A stretch of DNA of 36,379 nt. Source: a virus. Position 1 is the stretch's first letter. The number at the start of each line of letters is the position of its first letter. The notes beneath the pieces were generated by a model. The model ran no database searches. It worked only from the letters and a program-made list of their open reading frames with translations, and had not been told where the DNA came from. Where the stretch lies: IMG/VR virus record IMGVR_UViG_3300027759_000220, positions 1 through 36,379 of that record, one strand, 5' to 3'. The translations under genes and the position numbers were made by a program. Shown one piece after another: positions 29,053 through 35,032 of the stretch.

Positions 29053-29262
29053 ATGAACAGCTATAATATCACCGTTAAGATGCGTGATTTTTCCCGATTT
29101 GTAATCGGGGCGAATGTAAAAATTGACGGGGACCACCTGTATCACGCTGACCAGCGTGGACAGATTTTATCTGTTCCTGCTGATAAAAAGATGGTGTATA
29201 CCATCTTATGGGAGGATGGAACTGTGGACAGAATCCACAGTGATTTTATTCAGATCATATAA
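29053..29262 (+). CDS. Small beta-rich protein
   Basis: A 69-aa protein with GAGGAG 8 nt upstream. It is beta-type throughout (YNITVKMRDFSRFVIGANVK; MVYTILWEDGTVDRI), possibly an SH3-like or Tudor-like barrel. WEDGTV turns are common in such folds. It is closed by a palindromic terminator. Confidence 0.65.
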   Translation: MNSYNITVKMRDFSRFVIGANVKIDGDHLYHADQRGQILSVPADKKMVYTILWEDGTVDRIHSDFIQII

Positions 29263-29267
29263 GATAT

Positions 29268-29300
29268 GGTATGAGGTGATATCACCTCATACCTTTTTTT
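29268..29300 (+). terminator. Palindromic cassette terminator, copy 1
   Basis: GGTATGAGGTGAT and its exact inverse form a 26-bp perfect palindrome followed by T7. Confidence 0.92.
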
Positions 29301-29312
29301 ATTTGCCATTAC

Positions 29313-29426
29313 TTTTACGCACTTGTACTCTGAGCTTCGCTTTGGCCTCGCTCCAGAATTACAGACAAGAATGTCTGTTGTCCAAACTGCTTCGGAAAGC
29401 CGAGAAGCAAAGCCGATATATGGGTG
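29313..29426 (+). promoter_or_regulatory. Cassette leader, copy 25
   Basis: Promoter-like box at 29313-29331, GCTTCGCTTTGGCCTCGCTC insert, then ACAGACAAGAATGTCTGT and the element at 29384-29426 (loop GGAAAGCCGA). Confidence 0.9.
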
Positions 29427-29488
29427 TGGTGACAAGGAAACAATCGAGGCCATCGCCTCAGACTTGTCTCACAATTGAGGATTCGACC

Positions 29489-29698
29489 ATGAACATGAAC
29501 ATTGCGACCATCAAAGACATCAATGACATCTATAAGATGAAAAAGGTGGTGCGCCGCCAAAAAGAGGCGGTGGTGCAGGAAAAAGGATTGGCCACCTTCT
29601 ACGGGGCACCTTGCCCAGAATATATCATATTGAGAGAGAAGTCTCTCGAAGATATAGAGAGGAAGCTCAACGATATGTTGAGCGATATAGCAGATTGA
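29489..29698 (+). CDS. Small helical protein
   Basis: A 69-aa protein. ATG 29489 has TGAGGA about 9 nt upstream. It is almost all helical, with a basic KMKKVVRRQKEAVVQEKG stretch and a C-terminal amphipathic helix (SLEDIERKLNDMLSDIA), a probable coiled coil separated by an FYGAPCPEY turn. Confidence 0.6.
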   Translation: MNMNIATIKDINDIYKMKKVVRRQKEAVVQEKGLATFYGAPCPEYIILREKSLEDIERKLNDMLSDIAD

Positions 29699-29707
29699 TG
29701 ATGGTGA

Positions 29708-29739
29708 GGCATGAGGTGATATCACCTCATGCCTTTTTT
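29708..29739 (+). terminator. Palindromic cassette terminator, copy 2
   Basis: Same 26-bp palindrome with a compensatory change (GGC...GCC in place of GGT...ACC), followed by T6. The paired change supports stem function. Confidence 0.92.
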
Positions 29740-29751
29740 ATTTGTCATTAC

Positions 29752-29854
29752 TTTTACACACTTGTACTCTGAGCCTCGCTTCAGAATTGAAGACAAGATT
29801 GTCTGTTGTCCAAACTGCTTCGGAAAGCCGAGAAGCAAAGCCGATATATGGGTG
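29752..29854 (+). promoter_or_regulatory. Cassette leader, copy 26
   Basis: TTTTACACACTTGTACTCT, then AGACAAGATTGTCT and the element at 29812-29854 (loop GGAAAGCCGA). Confidence 0.9.
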
Positions 29855-29884
29855 TAACCAACAACAACAACAGGGAGAATGATC

Positions 29885-30115
29885 ATGGCTAACCTCAACA
29901 ACCTGATTCGTATGGGCGCAGACAAGGTCATCGTTCAAGCAGTGTTGGCCAAAGAATCTCGCTGCGTTGCGGGATCAGTTAAGGGTTCACCAGTCAGGGT
30001 GATACTCAAGTTCGGCAAAGCGGAGTGCCTGATGGGCACTGACGCTGAAATACTAGAGGCCGTCAAGGCCTCTATCGGTGGACCACGCACCGAGATCAGG
30101 CTTCTCAGAGCCTGA
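29885..30115 (+). CDS. Small basic protein, function unknown
   Basis: A 76-aa protein. ATG 29885 is chosen over ATG 29879 because AGGGAG ends 8 nt before it. It is alpha/beta, with VIVQAVLAKESRCVAGSV then PVRVILKFGKAECLMG and a basic tail. It is GC-rich for the window. It is closed by a copy of the palindromic terminator. Confidence 0.65.
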   Translation: MANLNNLIRMGADKVIVQAVLAKESRCVAGSVKGSPVRVILKFGKAECLMGTDAEILEAVKASIGGPRTEIRLLRA

Positions 30116-30121
30116 TGGTTA

Positions 30122-30154
30122 GGTATGAGGTGATATCACCTCATACCTTTTTTT
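30122..30154 (+). terminator. Palindromic cassette terminator, copy 3
   Basis: Identical stem to copy 1 (GGT...ACC), followed by T7. Confidence 0.92.
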
Positions 30155-30166
30155 ATTTGTCATTGC

Positions 30167-30265
30167 TTTTACGCACTTGTACTCTCAGTCCTGACAATAA
30201 AGGACAAGATTGTCTGTTGTCCAAACTGCTTCGGAAAGGGGAGAAGCAAAGCCGATATATGGGTG
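30167..30265 (+). promoter_or_regulatory. Cassette leader, copy 27
   Basis: TTTTACGCACTTGTACTCT, then GGACAAGATTGTC and TGTTGTCC, then the element at 30223-30265 (loop GGAAAGGGGA). It is the last complete leader. Confidence 0.9.
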
Positions 30266-30306
30266 TAAGATGTGTGTGACGATAACCAACAACGAGGAGA
30301 CGAAAG

Positions 30307-30396
30307 ATGAATCTTGCAGACTTTGTATTTTTATTCACGGCTACCATGGTGGCCATCATGTCTGCTTCGTGTCTATATGACACGATTGCAGGATGA
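30307..30396 (+). CDS. Small membrane peptide, 29 aa
   Basis: GAGGAG lies 8 nt before ATG 30307. MNLADFVFLFTATMVAIMSA is a probable single membrane segment, followed by SCLYDTIAG. The full leader and terminator make it a complete cassette in spite of its size. Confidence 0.6.
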   Translation: MNLADFVFLFTATMVAIMSASCLYDTIAG

Positions 30397-30403
30397 TAGA
30401 TTT

Positions 30404-30448
30404 AGTAACACTGTGATGCGAGTGACATCACAGTGTTACTTTTTTTTA
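30404..30448 (+). terminator. Cassette terminator
   Basis: AGTAACACTGTGATG pairs with CATCACAGTGTTACT and is followed by T8. Confidence 0.92.
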
Positions 30449-30459
30449 TTTCAAAATTA

Positions 30460-30504
30460 TTTTACGCACTTGTACTCTAAAATATTTTTACACACTTGTA
30501 CTCT
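30460..30504 (+). promoter_or_regulatory. Two orphan promoter-like boxes
   Basis: TTTTACGCACTTGTACTCT at 30460-30478 and TTTTACACACTTGTACTCT at 30486-30504, with no + strand gene after them. They look like the remains of lost cassettes, or drive transcription against the minus-strand block. Confidence 0.55.
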
Positions 30505-30751
30505 AAAAATATTTTTACAAAAAAAATAATTCAAAAATTATTTGCTAAAAAGTTATAGCAGCAGATAGCCACCCTACCGCCGGTCCCTACTATGACCCCC
30601 TCCTTTTTTATTCATTAGCATTTTTTTATTTTTCCTAGATTTTTGCAAAGATTTCGTCCTGACAATTTTGGATAAATGCTGAAAAAGTTTGAAATCTTAT
30701 AATGATGGCATCTTAAAAAAATTGGCGGGGGGATTTTTGTTGATTATGGTA
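30505..30751. other. Gene-free junction between the two strand blocks
   Basis: AT-rich, with one GC-rich island (CCACCCTACCGCCGGTCCC near 30570) and a GGCGGGGGGATTTTT run near 30724. No gene or clear terminator is seen. Convergent transcription from both sides meets here. Confidence 0.4.
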
Positions 30752-31132
30752 TTACATTTTGAATTGTTCTAGTTCATTTTGGTTGATTAGGTATGCTTTG
30801 ATATTTTTATGGTTTTTGGAATTTGCTTTATAGAGTCTATGTACACCGTCAGCTATAAATAGTCCGTCTTGGTATTGGACTACTATGATTGGGTATTTGA
30901 GTTCAGTTTGTTCTGCTCTTTCGATGAATTCTGGGTGGCCGGGAAGTTCTGATCCTGATTCATGAGGAGATGGTTCTAGGTTGTGAAGTAGTGGTTCTAT
31001 TGGTAGATTTTGTATTAATTTATTTTCTGTTGCGTATTTGACTATTTTTGGAACTGAGTATGTTCCGTTGTTATCTGAGAATGTCTGGTCTTCCATTCTG
31101 TAGGATTCTAGGAATTGTTTGAATGTGATCAT
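30752..31132 (-). CDS. ParB-like fold protein with N-terminal packaging-type tag
   Basis: A 126-aa protein. It starts MITFKQFLES, the tag shared by this block. Residues 80-115 read YPIIVVQYQDGLFIADGVHRL then NIKAYLI; the pattern I.V...DG.F.IADG.HRL is typical of ParB-N/sulfiredoxin-like folds. Related enzymes are nucleases or NTPases. No other catalytic residues can be assigned by eye. TAAATA lies 5 nt before its ATG, and there is no Shine-Dalgarno site. Confidence 0.65.
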   Translation of the reverse strand: MITFKQFLESYRMEDQTFSDNNGTYSVPKIVKYATENKLIQNLPIEPLLHNLEPSPHESGSELPGHPEFIERAEQTELKYPIIVVQYQDGLFIADGVHRLYKANSKNHKNIKAYLINQNELEQFKM

Positions 31133-31151
31133 GATTTATTTAGTGGTTTTT

Positions 31152-31745
31152 TTATTTTTTAAGGTCTGGGTAAAGGTCGAATATTTTTTGATAGTCATTT
31201 GGTTCAACTAGGTTTGATTCTAGTTCGTGTGCAATTGCTTGTTTGTGTACATTTCTCCATAATTCTTCACCTCCTTTGATATTGACATATTGATCTGGAG
31301 TTAGTTTATAAGCTAATGGTTCATCTGGTTCTTCGGGTTTATCTGGTTTATCTGGCATATTTGGTGGTTGAATATTCAGATTATAAGCCATAGTGAGTGT
31401 TGGTTGTCCAGAAAGGCTTGTCCATTTTTTGCCTGATGCTATTTCCAGTTCTGATCCATTTATTCTTATTGCGCTTCTGTTTTTTGGTGTAACTACTGAT
31501 GTTTTTGTCATTGTGTTGAATATTACATTTTTTCCTTCGTCCCAATTTTTGTTTGCTGCGTCCATTAATTTTTGTGCGAATTCTTTTTTTATTGATCTGG
31601 ATTGATTTTTGTATTCATCTAGTTCTTTTTTATATTTTTCCATTTCTTTTTCATATTTTTCTTTAGATGACATGTATTCATCATATTCATTATTTTCTTT
31701 GTATAATGAGAATTTATTTTCGAGGAATAGTTTGAATGATATCAT
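31152..31745 (-). CDS. Coiled-coil protein with packaging-type tag
   Basis: About 197 aa. The start at 31745 (MISFKLFLEN) is chosen over an in-frame ATG 33 nt upstream because it aligns the tag with its neighbours and has ATAAATA 5 nt before it. Residues about 25-55 are a Lys/Glu/Tyr coiled coil. The middle has SVVTPKNRSAIRINGSELEI, and residues 135-150 are Pro-rich (PDKPDKPEEPDEP). The C-terminal part is helical. Its function is unknown. Confidence 0.7.
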   Translation of the reverse strand: MISFKLFLENKFSLYKENNEYDEYMSSKEKYEKEMEKYKKELDEYKNQSRSIKKEFAQKLMDAANKNWDEGKNVIFNTMTKTSVVTPKNRSAIRINGSELEIASGKKWTSLSGQPTLTMAYNLNIQPPNMPDKPDKPEEPDEPLAYKLTPDQYVNIKGGEELWRNVHKQAIAHELESNLVEPNDYQKIFDLYPDLKK

Positions 31746-31764
31746 GATAATATTTATGTTTAGT

Positions 31765-32244
31765 TTATTTATATTCATCTATGATTGTTTGAATTTTGTC
31801 TTTATCTTGTGATATGAGCCATTGTAGTCCGAAGTGAAGTGGACTTGGTAGGTTATCTAGTGATATCCATTTGTATCCTTGAGTTTCCCAATTTAGTTGT
31901 GGTTCAAATTCTTCATCGATTATGGCGAGGAAGTTATAATATCTGAAGCTATTTTGGGAGAATACAGAAAGTGGTATCATTTCGATATTTCCTTGATATC
32001 CAGCTTCTTCTTCAAGTTCTCTTTTAGCTGCTTCTTTTGGATTTTCTTCGTTATCGATAGCTCCTCCCCAAACTCCCCAAGTGTTTGGTTCTTGCACATA
32101 TTTAGATCTATGTGGTATTAGTAATCTGCCTGTATTTTTAGCGAGGACGATGCTTCCTGCTCCTTGTTTTCCCCAAAAGCCTGTTTTTCTCAAGGAGTCT
32201 GAGTGTTCTTCATCATTTTCGAGGAATAGTTTGAATGATATCAT
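31765..32244 (-). CDS. Nudix hydrolase with packaging-type tag
   Basis: A 159-aa protein. The MISFKLFLEN tag is followed by a Nudix fold. The box is complete: G61, E67, R75-E76-L77, E79-E80, G82, Y83, matching Gx5Ex7REUXEEXGU with Tyr at the last position. WGVWGGAIDN precedes it. Nudix enzymes hydrolyse NDP-X substrates. Phage examples act on ADP-ribose, dNTPs or RNA caps, and removal of NAD-linked RNA caps is known. Here it neighbours an ADP-ribosyltransferase, so ADP-ribose chemistry is likely. ATAAATA lies 5 nt before its ATG. Confidence 0.88.
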   Translation of the reverse strand: MISFKLFLENDEEHSDSLRKTGFWGKQGAGSIVLAKNTGRLLIPHRSKYVQEPNTWGVWGGAIDNEENPKEAAKRELEEEAGYQGNIEMIPLSVFSQNSFRYYNFLAIIDEEFEPQLNWETQGYKWISLDNLPSPLHFGLQWLISQDKDKIQTIIDEYK

Positions 32245-32252
32245 GATAATAT

Positions 32253-32843
32253 TTATCCTAATATTTCTGGTTCTGTTTTTTTAGTCCATTTTTTTGTTTC
32301 TGGGTTTTTGACATATATTGCTATCAATTTGAGTGTTGGATAAGCAGAGTGGAGTATAGGAACTTCGTTTTCGATGTGTGAATCTTCTATTCCGACTTGA
32401 CCTATTTTGTGTGGGTTCCAATATGATTCAACATCAGATCCTTTAGAAACTCCATGTCCAAGTATAGTTTTGCCCCACTGTTTCCAATCTATTTGATCTC
32501 TTTTTGGCCCATCAAGTTCTGCTTCTACGATAATGTTGACTGTATTTTCTTTTCCTAGAAGGTATCCTTGTGAGCTTATTGCGCTTCCAGTTGCGAATCT
32601 TTCAGCAACTGGAAATTCAAGACTCCAAGGGTCTGATTGACCTTTATTTTTTTTGAATTCTGTTCCTTGAATGAGAATATCTCTGATTTTCATTTTTCGT
32701 GATTCAACTGGCAATCTGACACCTCTGTATATCTTGGTTCCTTCCTTGATGTATTGCGAGTTCATATTGGAAAAATTACCATATGATGGTTCACTTTGTG
32801 GTCTATTTGTTCTATTTTCGAGGAATTTTTTGAAGGATATCAT
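32253..32843 (-). CDS. ADP-ribosyltransferase-like protein with packaging-type tag
   Basis: A 196-aa protein. The MISFKKFLEN tag is followed by the three R-S-E positions: KIYRGVRLP (R40), PWSLEFPVAERFATG (S74, with the usual downstream PVAERFA helix), and IENEVPIL (E158-x-E160). This order fits arginine-specific mono-ADP-ribosyltransferases such as T4 Alt, ModA and ModB, of which Alt is packaged in the capsid and modifies host RNA polymerase on entry. The length is close to that of ModA/ModB. No target is visible. TAAATA lies 5 nt before its ATG. Confidence 0.75.
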   Translation of the reverse strand: MISFKKFLENRTNRPQSEPSYGNFSNMNSQYIKEGTKIYRGVRLPVESRKMKIRDILIQGTEFKKNKGQSDPWSLEFPVAERFATGSAISSQGYLLGKENTVNIIVEAELDGPKRDQIDWKQWGKTILGHGVSKGSDVESYWNPHKIGQVGIEDSHIENEVPILHSAYPTLKLIAIYVKNPETKKWTKKTEPEILG

Positions 32844-32889
32844 GATAATATTTAGTTTATTTTTATAATTTTATCAAGTTGAGAATTGT

Positions 32890-33399
32890 TTAGTTTATGA
32901 TTACTTGTGGATTTTCTGAAATGAATTTGAAGTAGAATGGGTGGTTAAGAGTTTTGAGTCTCCACATGCTTGCTTCTTCTGGATTTGCGGGTAATCTTTC
33001 GTCTGTCCAGTTGTGTTTTTTGACATTTTTTAGTTCTGGGTGTGGGTAAACAGTTATAAATTGTCCGTAGTGGTCTTGTATTCTTTTTCTTGTTCTTATT
33101 GCATCTGGAGATAGTGTTGTGTCTGATGCTAGTAGTGCGTTTACTGGTTTTATTGCGTATTTGACTACGAATTCAAGGGCGGCAAAGTATAAAATTGTTC
33201 CTGCTCCTTTTGATTGACCTTTTATGCTATGTACTGAGTAATATTTTGAATTCCAATAAAGTCTTATTGAACCTATGTTTTTTATTTCTAGAGTTGGTTG
33301 GTCTATTGTTCTTCCAGTTATGACAACCTCATATTCAGGATTTTCTAATTGGCTTCTTAGTATTTGGTCTTCGATTAAAAATTGTTTGAAATTGATCAT
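32890..33399 (-). CDS. GNAT-like acetyltransferase with packaging-type tag
   Basis: A 169-aa protein. It starts MINFKQFLIEDQ. YYSVHSIKGQSKGAGTILYFAALEFVVK (residues 53-80, split here as SIKGQSKGAG then TILYFAALEF) resembles the acetyl-CoA pyrophosphate loop and following helix of GNAT enzymes. Residues 88-106 read ALLASDTTLSPDAIRTRKRI, a phrase often seen in phage acetyltransferase-like proteins. The substrate is unknown. Unlike its neighbours it has AAGGA upstream and no TAAATA at the start. Confidence 0.6.
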   Translation of the reverse strand: MINFKQFLIEDQILRSQLENPEYEVVITGRTIDQPTLEIKNIGSIRLYWNSKYYSVHSIKGQSKGAGTILYFAALEFVVKYAIKPVNALLASDTTLSPDAIRTRKRIQDHYGQFITVYPHPELKNVKKHNWTDERLPANPEEASMWRLKTLNHPFYFKFISENPQVIIN

Positions 33400-33410
33400 T
33401 AGAATATTCC

Positions 33411-33818
33411 TTATTCTGGTTTAATGGTTATGACTTCGTCATTGACTAATTCGTATGTGTTCATTTTTTCTAGTGATTTTCGTAATAATGAAGATGCTTC
33501 ATATTTGTTTACGAATAGACCTTTGAAGTAAAGGTTAGCTACTTTTTGAATAGCTGTTCTGTAGATGTTTTTGTTTTGGTATTTTTGGTCATTTCTGGTT
33601 TCGGATTTCAGTTCGGTTTTGTATAGATGGAACATATTTTTGAATTGACCGAATTCTTGTTCAAATCCGCTTATATGTCCGATCATTTTTTCATTATCAT
33701 AGATGATATAGTTTATTCCATCTCCTGCTTTTATTTTAGTTATATATATATCATCTATATTGAGTGGTATTGCATTTGGTGGAATTTGGTTTTCTAAAAA
33801 TTTTTTGAAATTGATCAT
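33411..33818 (-). CDS. Possible GNAT-related protein with packaging-type tag
   Basis: A 135-aa protein. The start at 33818 (MINFKKFLENQ) aligns the tag and has TAAATA 5 nt upstream; a longer in-frame ATG lies at 33836. The text NYIIYDNEKMIGHISGF has the strand-turn-strand form of GNAT N-terminal parts. The end, GLFVNKYEASSLLRKSLEKM, resembles a helical tail of the same fold. The acetyl-CoA loop is not clear, so this may be a decayed or divergent copy. Confidence 0.5.
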   Translation of the reverse strand: MINFKKFLENQIPPNAIPLNIDDIYITKIKAGDGINYIIYDNEKMIGHISGFEQEFGQFKNMFHLYKTELKSETRNDQKYQNKNIYRTAIQKVANLYFKGLFVNKYEASSLLRKSLEKMNTYELVNDEVITIKPE

Positions 33819-33853
33819 GGTGATATTTATTATCAATTAAAAAAATAAACAAA

Positions 33854-34996
33854 TCATCTATATTGATTTGGTATGTTTTGTATCAACCAATTTCTTATTT
33901 CTGGTGTGGCTTGTGATTCTATGTTATTGTCTTTGATATGATTAGTTATTATGTTATAAGCTTCAAGTGCAACATTTGATATTTTTTCAAGTAGTTTTCT
34001 ATACATACTTGGTTTCTTTTTCTTAAAAACAGTCATGTAATATTTTATACTTTTGAATCCACTTGCTTGAATTAAAGGATTAAATTTTTCTCTATGTGAT
34101 TTTCCTTCTCTGATATAATTTATCAAGTCTTTGAAAACTGTTATTTGTTTTATAACCATTGTGCTTGGATCATCGTTTTTGATAGATTGTCTTGCGTAAT
34201 TGATGACATAGTTAGCCCATCCAGACATTTGTGCTACGAATTCTGGTTCTTGTTCATAATATTTTTTGTATGCTTGTTTTTTTCCTTCTTCTGTACCATC
34301 GTGTTCATGATCATAGAAATAAGGAGCGAGTTTTGTTTTTTCTGAATCTTTTAGATGTTGTTGAAATTCTTCTTCTGGGTTTTTTCTGCCAAACAATTTA
34401 CCAATACCAGTTCTGTCTAAAAAGGTTCCTATTTGACCTTTTTTTCGTTTGTATTCTTCTGCGGCTTTTAGTTTTTTCACATATTCTTCAGGAGAACCAG
34501 TTTTATCTCTATATCCTTTTGATAAAGTTGGGTCGTATGCGTGAGCTAGTTCATGAGATAAAGTATTGTATATATCTTCTAGTAATTTTTCTTTGTTATT
34601 ATAAACGAATTTGTAAATTATTTCATGCGATGTTCCTTTTTTCAAAGAATCCAACCATTGTTGATTTTTTTCTAATTCTGGAAATGCCATATTTGTTGTG
34701 ACTACGATATTTGGTCTTTCCGAATGAGCTTGTTGCCAGCCAGCAGCTTTATTTTTTGTTCTCACTGCATAAACCTCATATGTTCTTTTTTTGTTTTGAT
34801 AAGGGTCATTAAATTCAATTTTATCAACAAACTCATAAAAGTCATCTTTTCCTTGTTCTTTTTTAGCAAGTTCAATTAGTATTGGCAGCATTTTGTTTGC
34901 AATTTCATGCAATTTTTGTTGTATTTCTGGTGGAAATACGATTGCTTTGGACTCATTGAGTTCTTGAATTTTAAGAAATTGTTTGAAGCTGTTCAT
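33854..34996 (-). CDS. HExxH metalloprotease-like protein A
   Basis: A 380-aa protein. It starts MNSFKQFLKIQELNES, a looser tag. The zinc motif is H148-E-L-A-H152 (TLSHELAHAYDPTLSKGYR). A possible third ligand is a Glu in EQEPEFVAQMSGW (about 246). The C-terminal part is helical and basic. Such a protein may cleave a viral scaffold or a host protein after injection. It is closely related in sequence to the protein at 35033 over most of its length, so the two are tandem duplicates. TAAATA lies 4 nt before its ATG. Confidence 0.7.
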   Translation of the reverse strand: MNSFKQFLKIQELNESKAIVFPPEIQQKLHEIANKMLPILIELAKKEQGKDDFYEFVDKIEFNDPYQNKKRTYEVYAVRTKNKAAGWQQAHSERPNIVVTTNMAFPELEKNQQWLDSLKKGTSHEIIYKFVYNNKEKLLEDIYNTLSHELAHAYDPTLSKGYRDKTGSPEEYVKKLKAAEEYKRKKGQIGTFLDRTGIGKLFGRKNPEEEFQQHLKDSEKTKLAPYFYDHEHDGTEEGKKQAYKKYYEQEPEFVAQMSGWANYVINYARQSIKNDDPSTMVIKQITVFKDLINYIREGKSHREKFNPLIQASGFKSIKYYMTVFKKKKPSMYRKLLEKISNVALEAYNIITNHIKDNNIESQATPEIRNWLIQNIPNQYR

Positions 34997-35032
34997 ATTT
35001 TATTTAATCATATTGAAACTAATTTTTTAACA

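Noticed and set aside
22923-29931. Many minus-strand ORFs ending in a shared YTHISALLLGFPKQFG-like phrase
   Set aside because: The shared phrase is the reverse translation of the repeated leader element, not a protein family.
1101-30265. Class I c-di-GMP (GEMM) riboswitch
   Set aside because: The string GCAAAGCC and the order CAAAC...GAAAG...GCAAAGCC recall the GEMM-I core, but the P1 helix, the second hairpin with its receptor and the length are absent, and one copy precedes a tRNA.
22923-30265. CRISPR array
   Set aside because: Repeats are spaced by whole genes of unequal length, with no uniform spacers and no Cas gene.
1101-30265. Type III toxin-antitoxin RNA repeats (ToxI-like)
   Set aside because: The 43-nt pseudoknot-like units are dispersed before many different genes rather than clustered before one endoribonuclease gene.
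22886-30448. Integron cassette array
   Set aside because: No attC-type core sites or integrase are seen, and each cassette has its own promoter-like box and terminator.
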